DNA of 64,000 nucleotides from Legionella sp. PATHC032 (lineage in GTDB: Bacteria > Pseudomonadota > Gammaproteobacteria > Legionellales > Legionellaceae), in contig NZ_JAPHOV010000001.1 of the NCBI RefSeq assembly GCF_026191185.1, forward strand, positions 3,315,206 to 3,379,205, read 5' to 3'. The notes under the pieces are model-generated. The model made no database searches and was not told where the DNA came from. It saw only the letters and a program-made list of their open reading frames with translations. This document shows positions 51,848 to 60,855 of the stretch, piece after piece. Positions within the stretch are counted from its first letter, which is position 1. Every line of letters begins with the position of its first letter. Made by a program: the position numbers and the translations under genes.

Positions 51848-54013
51848 TTATTGCAAAATGGCTGTGGTATCAAAAATTTTTATCCGTTTATTTAGTACCG
51901 AGAGACGGTTTGCTAAAATTTTGGCCATACATACATGAAATTGAGCCAAGAGCAACGGTTTATTTTTAGAGAGATCTTGGATTGATTTCAAATCAATTTC
52001 ATAAACAATGGTTTTTTCGTGGGTTATTAATGTTGCGGTACGTTTCTTATGAGTGTACATGGCAATTTCACCTAATACATTTCCTGAACCCACAACAAGT
52101 ACGCGTTTATCACCAACAAATGCTGAAACCTTTCCCCGATGGATAAAGTAAACACTGGTAGACTCCTCTCCTTCATGACAAATGATATCATCAGGGTTAT
52201 AAGGTTTTATAGAAGCCTTTTCACTAATCCATGCGACCAGTTCAGAGGAAAAACCCAAATAAAGTAACTGTTTCTCAAGTGTTACTTCTTCAATATTTAT
52301 ATTTTCTGTATATTTTTCTATAACTTGATCTTCACACCACTCTAAAGCTGATTCTTGATCAGTAAAGACTTTAAGCCAATTGGTTTTCGATTGTAATAAA
52401 TTGGTTTTCATTAACTCATGATAAACAATGGGCTTTAATGAACAAATTGCAAAGGAAATATTATTCTTTTCCGCATGGAGCTTTAAGTTTTTCATTAAAA
52501 TAATGCGGGATGAGTCGATATTGTAGACAAGCTCAAAGTCTAAAATGATATATCGAGCTTTCTGTATACTTTTTATTAGCTGAAGTAGCCTGTAAATAGA
52601 GCCAAAAAAAAGAAATCCTTGCAACTTCAAAAACTGAATTTCATCTCCCTGTGTCGATAAAATAGATTGAGATATAGGATTTCTCTCAAAAGAAGAATTA
52701 TAATCTGCTCCGGAAAACAAATACTTAACCGGATTTATTTTGCTGTAACGAAAAGCGAAGATAAAAATTGAAATAACCGTTCCTATAGCAACCGCCGTAA
52801 TCATATTAAAGACAATAGCAATAACCAATATCAGCAAAACGATTAAATATTCACTTAAATTTAATAAACGCCAGGTATTGATCAACCATTCAGATAGAAA
52901 ACAGAAAGCGATATAAAACAAATAACACCCGATAGCCATTTTCGGAAAACATTCAACGACCACGGCGCCAAAGCACAAAATAAGCAACATGGGAACAAAA
53001 GCCATCACCCCGATAATACGAGCACCGCCATACTCTTTTGCAACAGTAGATGCTGACAAAGACAAATAACCAATCATCCCTCCAACCAATCCACTTAATA
53101 CATTGCCCATACCCGCTGTACGAAGTTCCTTGTTCAAATCCAATTGCTTATTAACTATCAATTCATAACTACTCGCATTTAATAACAAGGCAATAAAACT
53201 TACCAGTATAACCAACCCTGCATAATTCAATAAGGTCATTGAGAATGGATAATGAATCATTTGCCATATTTCAGGTTTTAGAAGCGAATCAATATGGCTT
53301 TGATTGAAAGGTCCCAAAACATATCCTTCTGTTGGGTCTACCAAATATTCCAAATTAAAAATATAAAAAAGGGTATAGAATAAAATAACAAGAAAAATAA
53401 ACATCAATTGCAGCGCGTATCGATAACCTAGCTTTTCTTTGAAAATATAAACGACTATTCCCGCAATAAAACCTGGCGCCCACAATAATATTTCTTCTTT
53501 ATGAAAAAAAATGAGCCAATTTTGATGTAGTGCTTTACCAGTTAATAATGCAAATGTTCCTGATAAAACCAACCAGCCTGTCGCAGCCATAAATCCACAA
53601 ATTACAGGATAGGGCAGATAACGGATAATATTCCCAAACTTGAATTTTCCAACGAAATAAAATGACAACCCAGTTAAACAGGTTGTGACCCCAAGAAGAA
53701 ACAGAATCGTAATAAAGATGGTTTCGTTTGTAGAGCCTGATGGCATCGATTTAATGATCACTAATGCCATGGCTGAATACAAAATTGCTGCTTCATCTTG
53801 CAACTGAGCGATGGCATAAGGAGGGGAAGACATAAACAAATAATTTGCGCTTATAATAATTACTGAAATAGCCAATATATTAATGACCAGCGGAATATAA
53901 ATTTCTAATGCACCTTGGTAAATAAGTGAGGAAAACGCAACGATACTAATCATATTGTCAATACTTATGACCAATCCTGCCAAAATAGCCAAAATCAATT
54001 GACTTCGAGTCAT
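51848..54013 (-). CDS. SulP-family anion transporter with STAS and cyclic-nucleotide-binding domains
   Basis: The first about 430 residues are a SulP-type transporter with 10-12 membrane helices, including the AGMGNVLSGLVGGMIGYLS block. A STAS domain follows at about 455-560 (YIILDFELVYNIDSS), then a cNMP-binding domain at about 600-700 with DDIICHEGEESTSVYFIHRG and GEIAMYTHKKRTATL. The latter suggests gating by a nucleotide or other ligand, although the phosphate-binding RTAT replaces the RxAT-type motif only loosely. The ATG at 54013 follows GAGATAGG closely. The transported anion is unknown. Confidence 0.88.
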   Translation of the reverse strand: MTRSQLILAILAGLVISIDNMISIVAFSSLIYQGALEIYIPLVINILAISVIIISANYLFMSSPPYAIAQLQDEAAILYSAMALVIIKSMPSGSTNETIFITILFLLGVTTCLTGLSFYFVGKFKFGNIIRYLPYPVICGFMAATGWLVLSGTFALLTGKALHQNWLIFFHKEEILLWAPGFIAGIVVYIFKEKLGYRYALQLMFIFLVILFYTLFYIFNLEYLVDPTEGYVLGPFNQSHIDSLLKPEIWQMIHYPFSMTLLNYAGLVILVSFIALLLNASSYELIVNKQLDLNKELRTAGMGNVLSGLVGGMIGYLSLSASTVAKEYGGARIIGVMAFVPMLLILCFGAVVVECFPKMAIGCYLFYIAFCFLSEWLINTWRLLNLSEYLIVLLILVIAIVFNMITAVAIGTVISIFIFAFRYSKINPVKYLFSGADYNSSFERNPISQSILSTQGDEIQFLKLQGFLFFGSIYRLLQLIKSIQKARYIILDFELVYNIDSSRIILMKNLKLHAEKNNISFAICSLKPIVYHELMKTNLLQSKTNWLKVFTDQESALEWCEDQVIEKYTENINIEEVTLEKQLLYLGFSSELVAWISEKASIKPYNPDDIICHEGEESTSVYFIHRGKVSAFVGDKRVLVVGSGNVLGEIAMYTHKKRTATLITHEKTIVYEIDLKSIQDLSKNKPLLLAQFHVCMAKILANRLSVLNKRIKIFDTTAILQ

Positions 54014-54025
54014 CCTATCTCTCAC

Positions 54026-54618
54026 TAATTCATTTCAAGACTAAAGGATTATTTTACTAAACAATACAAAAATCCAGTTTTTCACATTTCTAATGGAATT
54101 AAAATAGCGGCCTCTATTGATTAATGATTCCGCATAATTTTCTCCTACCATAGTGTTGCTTCATTGGCTATTGTTCATGAAATTAGGGATATAATAATTA
54201 TTCAAATAACCAGATAAGCCAGGCATACTCTTGTTTGCAATAAATTTGGGCTAATCTGATTAACTAACCTGAACAATAGCTACACAAAATTTTCTCTCTA
54301 TTTAATAATTCCTTAATAAAAATAAATTAAAATTTACCAGTCAATTAATTATTCACTTAAGAAGCGCATCGTGTCTGATGTAAGTGAATGGAGGACTGGT
54401 AAACTTAGTCAATCTTAAATCAAAATAGCTGGATATTATTGAGATAAGTATTTTAAGTTAATCAGGCTTCTTTCCATCAAAATAACACGCAATAACATAT
54501 TGCCAAAACAACTATAATTAAAGTCCATTCTTAAGTATTTCTCAATCATTTAGTTCAAATTAATGTCCTGCTAATCATCTTTTTTTACAAATGAATTAAA
54601 TTATCTTGAGGTATTGAA
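54026..54618. other. 593-bp AT-rich region upstream of the SH2-like gene
   Basis: No ORF with support is seen. It contains a PmrA-box-like direct repeat at 54301-54320 and ends with GAGG 8 nt before the ATG at 54619, the ribosome-binding site of the next gene. Confidence 0.4.
54301..54320 (+). promoter_or_regulatory. Possible PmrA box
   Basis: TTTAATAAT-TC-CTTAATAAA resembles the tandem cTTAATaTT-N2-cTTAATaTT element bound by PmrA upstream of many Legionella effector genes. The two TTAAT cores are 11 bp apart as required. It is about 300 bp from the start codon, farther than usual, and the flanking bases deviate. Confidence 0.35.
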
Positions 54619-54864
54619 ATGACTCTAGAATGTTATTCTATTGATGGTGATGAGTGTGTTTTAAGAAAAGAATACGATGACGCTCCTGACTCTGAAAAAT
54701 TTTCAGGTAAAGCAGTCATTTATACAAATTTACCATTAATAAAAAAAATCCAGCATGAAATTGCAAAAAATAAATTGCACCCAATCATCGTTTTTAACGG
54801 CTCCAGTCGACAATCCATGTTTATGGAACAACTTAACGCTCTTCGAGAAAAAAAAACTATTTAG
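54619..54864 (+). CDS. 5' part of split SH2-like effector gene (81 codons, ends at A9 frameshift)
   Basis: This frame has the ribosome-binding site (GAGG, 8 nt) and start of the gene. It runs MTLECYSIDGDECVLR to ALREKKTI and stops at 54862-54864, right after a run of nine A residues (54848-54856). With eight A residues it would continue directly into the 541-codon frame as REKKLFRGSF, giving about 586 residues. So this is the N-terminus of a larger protein rather than a separate gene. Confidence 0.7.
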   Translation: MTLECYSIDGDECVLRKEYDDAPDSEKFSGKAVIYTNLPLIKKIQHEIAKNKLHPIIVFNGSSRQSMFMEQLNALREKKTI

Positions 54865-56380
54865 AGGATCTTTTTGTTTAGCATTACAAAGACTATGCGA
54901 TTATCTCAAGGTTGAATTGGATAAAACGCTCTTACCCGATATCACTGGAGATCTTGAGTATGGAACGACCTTTAATCGAATTATGGATGAAGTGTTAAAT
55001 ATTGAATGGTTAGACAATAAAAAACTACAACATAAACATGTTCCTTACCCCGATTATAATGAAAATTGGCATGCAAAATTAGATCCCTTTAAAAGAATTC
55101 TCCTTTTTGCACAAATACAAAAAATCAGAAATGATTATCCTGATGAAGATATAGTTTTTAATTTTATTGATGACAAAGATGACATTTTGTCCACTTTAAA
55201 AAAGTATTTTATAAATTATTCTTATATGATTCCTCATGGAGTTACTTTACGCTTAAACCATTATGACGGCAGTAATGTCAGTTCATACGCTAGCATAAAG
55301 GGAACCGGACGTCCGTACAAGAATTACCGGCAAATAGTCAAAGACATGCATGAGTATGTGTATAATCTTGATGCGTTTGCGGAAACAATAAGCCAGAATG
55401 ACAAATTTTCAGAAATACCTGCCGTGCGCCAAATATTAGAACATGAGTTCTTTGTTTCAGATCCTGATGATGTCGTTAGCTGTCTTGACAAAAGGAAAAT
55501 TCCTTTTGTAATTCGCAAAAGTAAATCCCAAATTTCTGGTTACATTATGTTTACAGCCGTTTACAAAACCTCGCAAGGAATCTTTGCAAATCGATATGGT
55601 ATTAATACGGAAGGCGAACTTTATAAATTTTTTGATTCACAAATTGAAAAAATAGACATTGATTCTGAAGGTATAATTGCAGCATTAGAAAGAGAAATAG
55701 TTATAACAAAAATGATTATTGAAAAAACGGAGAATCTCAGCAAAATTCCATGGAAATCCCAAACTGAGAAAAAAAATAACAACCTTGATTATCAAGAAAA
55801 TGGGGAAAAAGCAGCTGAAACAAGTCCCTCTGAATTATTTACTCCAATGACTAAAAAAACAAACTCCTCTCATTCTTCGGATACAAGAGAGAATAAACAA
55901 AAAAGCTTATGCTCTCAGTTGCGTTCCTGCAAATTCTTTGTCTCCAGGATTAACAATGCGGAAAGTGAATTGAATAAAAAACAATTACCTTTTCTAATAC
56001 GTCCCAGCAGAGCCAGTAGCAATGAATATTACATGTTTACAACAGTCTGCAAAACTTTAAAGGGAATTTTTAATCATCGATATGGAATAGACAGAAAAGG
56101 TAATCTCTATAGTTTTGATAAAGACGGAAAACAAAAAGTAAATATTATGCCTAAAGGTATCATAGCGACCCTGAAAAAAGAGATTGTAGAACAAACACAT
56201 AAAATTGAGAAAGCTAAGGATGTCGCTCAAATAACTTGGATGCCTGAAGAAGATAAATCACCAAATTCATCAACAAAAAGGAAAAATAAAAAACCAGAAT
56301 GGCATTTAAAATTCTTTAATGAAAATGGAGATAGTACTCAGGTTAGCGAAATTACACCGACACCTTGTAAAAATATTTAA
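54755..56380 (+). CDS. Main part of split gene: protein with two SH2-like domains
   Basis: The genuine coding part begins after the A9 tract near 54857; the frame's first ATG at 54755 overlaps the upstream fragment and lacks a ribosome-binding site. Residues 35-220 are an unassigned domain with LLPDITGDLEYGTTFNR. Residues 231-335 and 394-497 are related repeats that read like SH2 domains: FFVSRINNAESELN, then FLIRPSR with the phosphotyrosine-binding Arg (R254 in FVIRKS, R416 in FLIRPS), then a YYMFTTV strand and HRYGIDRKGNLYSF. Legionella is known to encode SH2 proteins that bind host phosphotyrosine. It is likely a Dot/Icm substrate, inferred. Confidence 0.7.
   Translation: MKLQKINCTQSSFLTAPVDNPCLWNNLTLFEKKKLFRGSFCLALQRLCDYLKVELDKTLLPDITGDLEYGTTFNRIMDEVLNIEWLDNKKLQHKHVPYPDYNENWHAKLDPFKRILLFAQIQKIRNDYPDEDIVFNFIDDKDDILSTLKKYFINYSYMIPHGVTLRLNHYDGSNVSSYASIKGTGRPYKNYRQIVKDMHEYVYNLDAFAETISQNDKFSEIPAVRQILEHEFFVSDPDDVVSCLDKRKIPFVIRKSKSQISGYIMFTAVYKTSQGIFANRYGINTEGELYKFFDSQIEKIDIDSEGIIAALEREIVITKMIIEKTENLSKIPWKSQTEKKNNNLDYQENGEKAAETSPSELFTPMTKKTNSSHSSDTRENKQKSLCSQLRSCKFFVSRINNAESELNKKQLPFLIRPSRASSNEYYMFTTVCKTLKGIFNHRYGIDRKGNLYSFDKDGKQKVNIMPKGIIATLKKEIVEQTHKIEKAKDVAQITWMPEEDKSPNSSTKRKNKKPEWHLKFFNENGDSTQVSEITPTPCKNI
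54848..54856. repeat. A9 homopolymer tract causing the frame break
   Basis: Nine consecutive A residues lie exactly where the reading frame shifts. Eight A residues would give one continuous frame from 54619 to 56380. Such tracts are prone to replication slippage, transcriptional slippage and sequencing error. Confidence 0.8.
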
Positions 56381-56454
56381 ACTGAATATTACATCCACGT
56401 TCTCATTACCAAGTTCTTATAGCCAGTTTCAAGTTCTCGTAATAATCATCGATT

Positions 56455-56486
56455 AAGGACGTTCTATAAAGACGTCCTTGCTTTAA
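56455..56486 (+). terminator. Terminator downstream of SH2-like gene
   Basis: AAGGACGT (56455-56462) pairs with ACGTCCTT (56472-56479), loop 9 nt, followed by GCTTTAAG. It lies 75 nt past the stop at 56380 and before legP. Confidence 0.5.
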
Positions 56487-56580
56487 GATGATTAAGAGCC
56501 AACAAACTATATAAAAAGGTCTGGAATCCACTACCTCTTTCCCCTAAACTGTCTTTGGTTTTTTGACTTAAGGACTATTT

Positions 56581-57381
56581 ATGAAAACTAAATCATGGAT
56601 TGCAAGTTTGTTTTATTCCTCATTATGCTTCTCCTCTTCTTATGCAATTAATCTCAATCAAATCACAGTAGCTGATCCGGTAATGGGCAGTCGTACCATC
56701 ACCTATGAACAAGTTGGAGAGTTTGCAGTAGTGGAAGGTGATATTTTGATTGGTAGGGCGGCGAATCTTAAAAACCAGGGTGCTGTTATTACACCAAAAG
56801 TCGGGGGTTCACGTTGGCCAAATGGTGTTATCCCTTATGAAATTGCTGAAAATTTACCTTTTATAAACAAGCTTGCCATTTTACAAGCAATAGATCATTG
56901 GCAAAAAAAAACGAATATAGAGTTTGTCGAATTGACCTCTAAAAATCGTTATGATTATCGTGATTACATTTCCTTTATCCCCGCAGAAGGCACAACCTGC
57001 TCTTCCTATGTTGGACGCCAGGGAGGGAAGCAAGAAATCAATTTGGCGCCAAGATGTACTACCATGAATACGGTGCATGAAATAGGACATGCCTTGGGAA
57101 TGTGGCATGAGCAATCCCGATCAGACAGAAATCAATATATTCGTATTGTCTGGGAAAATATTGATGAAGATCATAAATTTAATTTTGATCAACATTTAAC
57201 CGATGGAAAAGATTTTGGTGAATACGACTATGGATCCATTATGCATTACGGCCGATTTGCTTTTTCCAAGAATGGTCAAGCAACTATCATACCCCTAATT
57301 GATGGAGTTGAAATAGGGCAGCGAACTCAGTTAAGTGAAAAAGATATCGCTGCCATCAAAGCAATGTACCCTGAAGCCTAA
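56581..57381 (+). CDS. legP: Astacin-like zinc metalloprotease, Dot/Icm effector LegP
   Basis: The 266-aa protein has a signal-like N-terminus (MKTKSWIASLFYSSLCFSSSYA) and an astacin-family M12A catalytic domain. The zinc motif HEIGHALGMWHE is at 166-177 and the Met-turn SIMHYGRFAF at 219-228. Astacins are mainly animal enzymes. LegP (lpg2999 in strain Philadelphia-1, from memory) was described as a eukaryotic-like Dot/Icm substrate. AAGGA precedes the ATG by 7 nt. Its last codons overlap the convergent 57378 gene by 4 nt. Confidence 0.93.
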   Translation: MKTKSWIASLFYSSLCFSSSYAINLNQITVADPVMGSRTITYEQVGEFAVVEGDILIGRAANLKNQGAVITPKVGGSRWPNGVIPYEIAENLPFINKLAILQAIDHWQKKTNIEFVELTSKNRYDYRDYISFIPAEGTTCSSYVGRQGGKQEINLAPRCTTMNTVHEIGHALGMWHEQSRSDRNQYIRIVWENIDEDHKFNFDQHLTDGKDFGEYDYGSIMHYGRFAFSKNGQATIIPLIDGVEIGQRTQLSEKDIAAIKAMYPEA

Positions 57382-59219
57382 TTGGGAGAAGTAGCCAAGG
57401 CCATATATCCATCTTTTTCCTCTGAAGGGGCGGCTACTAAAGCCAATTGCTTGGCCGCTTTTGCTTCAGAGTGCTGGTCGTAAGCATGGAAGATTTCATA
57501 ACCAATATACATAGCCGTTAAAACAATGGCAGCAGGCCAGCAAATAGCAAATGTTGTAATTAAGACTATAGGCATGACCGTATTTTTTACCATGGTAAAA
57601 ATAAAATCATTTCGCGCGGCTTCATATTCTTTAAGAGCAACTGGAAGGTTTTTACCTGTCAATTGAGCCTCTTCCAAATACAAACTTTTTTCCTTATATT
57701 TCGAATAAGCTCCCGTAGAAAGATACATTGCAACAGCAAGAGTACAGGCAAAAAAACAGCCAACGACTAATAGAGGTGGACTTACCAGCATTGATGCAGT
57801 AAATCCCATCATCAATAAGGCGGCGGCAGCGGCAACAAAGTAGAAAGTAGCTTCCTGAGTTTTATAATTAATTTCAAGCTCTCTAAGTTGCTTATTAAGC
57901 ATCTCTACATGCAATAATCGCTGTTCAGGAGTCATTTTTTTGAATTTTTCCGGATTATTGTAGTCTTCTATTTCCTGTAAATATTGAGCTTTCTTGATCA
58001 AATACTCTTGTTTGGCTAAGTTACACTTATATAAAGCCATGCATACGTCGAACCCAAGAAAAACAGAAGTGATCATCCCTGCTACAGGGCCGGGAATATT
58101 GAAAAGATGGTTAAAATTGGTAAGCAGGTTGATTGTAGCCCAAACAAAGTCATTGGCAAAATTACAGTGTCGTTTGTAGAGCTCATGTTTAAATCTATCC
58201 CATGCTGAAGTCACCTCAGGAACATGTCCTGTTTGTTGAGTGATTATCTCTTCTACTTCAGTTGAGTTCAAACGAAGGGATGTGTCCTTGTTCATTTTTT
58301 TCAATAAAGCATCTTTTAGTTTGCTATTTTCTTTAATACTTAATTTTTCTGCTTTACCACTTCTAGGAATGTAATAAAGCGCTACTTCTTGATTGTCTTC
58401 ATGAACAAGAATATAACTGTTTCTATAATCTTCGAGACTGGCAGGGCCTGGCAAATAATCCATTTGATGGATTTCACAACCATTTTCCGCACCTTTTTCC
58501 AATTCAGTAGGGAAAAAAGTATGTCTTAATAGCATACCCCCATCGATTATTAATCGCATCAAAAAGAAACCAACACTAAAGTAATTTATAACCCCGGTGG
58601 GTGCCTGAAGAGTTGAAATAATCTTATCGACATCAGTATGAGTTCCTAAAATAGCATCCAACTTCTCAATAATTTTCAGGTCTCGAGCTACACTCAATCC
58701 ATTAGTTAAAGTCAAACGGCAAAACGCCCAATAGATACGACACAAGTTGGAATAGGCAACATAATCCCTGATTTTGGAAGCATGCAATGGAGAGCTGATT
58801 AAATTGCGAAAACCGCCAAGAAAGGAATCATACAAAGATTGAATAAAACCGGATTCTTCCTCTTGAACACTGACCTTGTTTAAATGGTCTTTTATTTTTT
58901 GTTTTATTTTAGCGTATTCAGCTTGTTTACCGTTTTGAGAATAAGCTTTGTAAAAGGCTTCCAGCAAGGACGCACAATAGTAGCAATACAGCCAGAAAAT
59001 TTCCTTATTTTCATCGTCTTGCTGCTGTAGCACATTAAACATTTGTGTAAATTCAGCTTCTAAATCCTGCTTGTGTCGTAGCAAAAAAGTGTAATCTATT
59101 GTGTTTACTCGATCATCAATTGTTACAATTTTTATGTCCAGTTTGCTATCCATTGGAATTTGGGCAAAAAATTGTTGTTTATCCCTACGAAATGCAGCAC
59201 TTTGTTTAGAGTAGACCAT
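57378..59219 (-). CDS. Multi-TM hypothetical protein, probable effector, 613 aa
   Basis: The N-terminal about 330 residues are soluble and helical. Hydrophobic segments follow near 370-400 (PVAGMITSVFLGFDVCMALY), 455-510 (two or three helices, FYFVAAAAALLMMGFTASML) and 555-590 (VMPIVLITTFAICWPAAIVL). A charged helix at 415-445 separates them. The C-terminal tail is short and acidic (EEKDGYMALATSPN). Its position, beside legP and before mnmE, corresponds to a reported Dot/Icm substrate (lpg3000 from memory). No catalytic motif is recognised. Confidence 0.65.
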   Translation of the reverse strand: MVYSKQSAAFRRDKQQFFAQIPMDSKLDIKIVTIDDRVNTIDYTFLLRHKQDLEAEFTQMFNVLQQQDDENKEIFWLYCYYCASLLEAFYKAYSQNGKQAEYAKIKQKIKDHLNKVSVQEEESGFIQSLYDSFLGGFRNLISSPLHASKIRDYVAYSNLCRIYWAFCRLTLTNGLSVARDLKIIEKLDAILGTHTDVDKIISTLQAPTGVINYFSVGFFLMRLIIDGGMLLRHTFFPTELEKGAENGCEIHQMDYLPGPASLEDYRNSYILVHEDNQEVALYYIPRSGKAEKLSIKENSKLKDALLKKMNKDTSLRLNSTEVEEIITQQTGHVPEVTSAWDRFKHELYKRHCNFANDFVWATINLLTNFNHLFNIPGPVAGMITSVFLGFDVCMALYKCNLAKQEYLIKKAQYLQEIEDYNNPEKFKKMTPEQRLLHVEMLNKQLRELEINYKTQEATFYFVAAAAALLMMGFTASMLVSPPLLVVGCFFACTLAVAMYLSTGAYSKYKEKSLYLEEAQLTGKNLPVALKEYEAARNDFIFTMVKNTVMPIVLITTFAICWPAAIVLTAMYIGYEIFHAYDQHSEAKAAKQLALVAAPSEEKDGYMALATSPN

Positions 59220-59514
59220 ATTAAGAACTCACAAAAATTACACAGGAAGTTTTACAATAATACGTTACCATTTGATATGTATTTTGACAAGCTTTTTTGT
59301 ATTATTATTTTACACATTGATTTTTGTAACTCAGACTGCTATTTGCATATAAATGCATCAAGAGAATGGCTGGTTCGTTTGACTAGTGTTGAAGTTAAAA
59401 GGACAGACTTATTGGTCCAATAAAGTACACTATCAAATGATATTTAATAACAGTTTTACTGCATTCAAAAGAAGAATAATTGAAAACTCACATGATGACT
59501 GCCTTGCATCATCG

Positions 59515-60855
59515 CTATTTTCCAATACAAAAACTGGAAAAAATTTTTCCTAGTAAATCGTCTGAAGTGAATTCGCCAGTAATTTCACATAAAATCTGAT
59601 GAGCTAACCGTAAATCTTCAGCCAACAATTCTCCAGCTTTATAATTTGTTAGCTGTGTTTGTCCGTTTAGTAGCAAAGCTTTTGCCTCATCTAATGCTTG
59701 TAGATGTCGTCTGCGAGCTAAAAATTGACCTTCTGTTGGTTGATATCCAACCACTTGTTTGATTACTTTTTTCAGCTCATCCATTCCCTCACCGGTTTTT
59801 GCAGACAAATAAACCGTATGTTCATCACGTTTCGCTGAAAGTTTAGTGGTATCAATTTTGTTGTATACCGTGATTATAGGTATTTTATTGGGTAATGTTA
59901 ATCTCAACTCATTAAGCAGAGAACTTTGTTGATCCGGATTGTTGATGTCTACCACCAGAAGCACACAATCAGCTCTCTTCAACTCTTGCCAAGCACGTTT
60001 TATTCCCTCTTTCTCCACCAGATCATCACTGTCTCTTAATCCTGCCGTATCAATAATGTGCAGAGGGATATCATCTAATAGGATATGTTCTCGCATAATA
60101 TCTCGAGTAGTGCCAGCAATTTCAGTAACAATGGCAACATCTCGCCCCGCCAAGTTGTTAATTAAGGTTGATTTTCCTGCATTGGGTCTGCCAGCAATAA
60201 CCAAAGATAATCCTTCACGTAACAATACTCCTTGGTTCGCTTGTGAACGTATTTCTTTTAATCGCCCAATAATTCTTTGTAGTAATCGACTGACATTTCC
60301 ATCATTAAGAAAATCAATTTCCTCTTCAGGAAAATCGATAGCGGCTTCAACATACATGCGTAAGTAAATTAACTCTTCATTCAATTGATTTATTTTTTTA
60401 GAAAAATCACCTTGGAGTGATTTTAAAGCCATACGAGCCGCAGTATCTGAACTGGCTTGAATTAAATCAGCTATGGCTTCTGCCTGAATTAAATCAATTT
60501 TATCGTTAAGAAATGCTCTTTCAGAAAACTCACCAGGCTTGGCTAGCCTTGCCCCTGCTTCTATAGACTCTTTAATTAATAAATCCAAAACCACAGGGGA
60601 ACCATGCGCTTGGATTTCAATAACATCCTCGCCTGTAAAAGAATGAGGACCTTTAAAATAAAGAACCAGTCCTTGATCAAGGACTTCATTATTTGCTTTA
60701 TATAAGGAGCAAAATGTAGCTAAACGTGGTTGCAATGCTTTGTTCCCATTTAAGCAAAGGGCTATAGCATAGGCATTTGGACCTGATATTCTTACGATTC
60801 CTACCCCGCCTCGTCCTGGCGGGGTAGCGATAGCAACAATGGTATCTAATGACAT
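59515..60855 (-). CDS. mnmE: tRNA modification GTPase MnmE
   Basis: MnmE with MnmG modifies U34 of certain tRNAs. The N-terminal formyl-THF-binding domain starts [22 protein letters not shown]. The G domain has [28 protein letters not shown] and the NKID-type YNKID. The C-terminal CIGK holds the catalytic Cys. The 446-aa length is typical. Its ATG directly abuts the yidC stop codon. Confidence 0.97.
   Translation of the reverse strand: MSLDTIVAIATPPGRGGVGIVRISGPNAYAIALCLNGNKALQPRLATFCSLYKANNEVLDQGLVLYFKGPHSFTGEDVIEIQAHGSPVVLDLLIKESIEAGARLAKPGEFSERAFLNDKIDLIQAEAIADLIQASSDTAARMALKSLQGDFSKKINQLNEELIYLRMYVEAAIDFPEEEIDFLNDGNVSRLLQRIIGRLKEIRSQANQGVLLREGLSLVIAGRPNAGKSTLINNLAGRDVAIVTEIAGTTRDIMREHILLDDIPLHIIDTAGLRDSDDLVEKEGIKRAWQELKRADCVLLVVDINNPDQQSSLLNELRLTLPNKIPIITVYNKIDTTKLSAKRDEHTVYLSAKTGEGMDELKKVIKQVVGYQPTEGQFLARRRHLQALDEAKALLLNGQTQLTNYKAGELLAEDLRLAHQILCEITGEFTSDDLLGKIFSSFCIGK

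Noticed and set aside
57994..58179. Short plus-strand ORFs within the 613-aa gene and elsewhere
   Set aside because: Antisense shadows of a clear long gene, without ribosome-binding sites.
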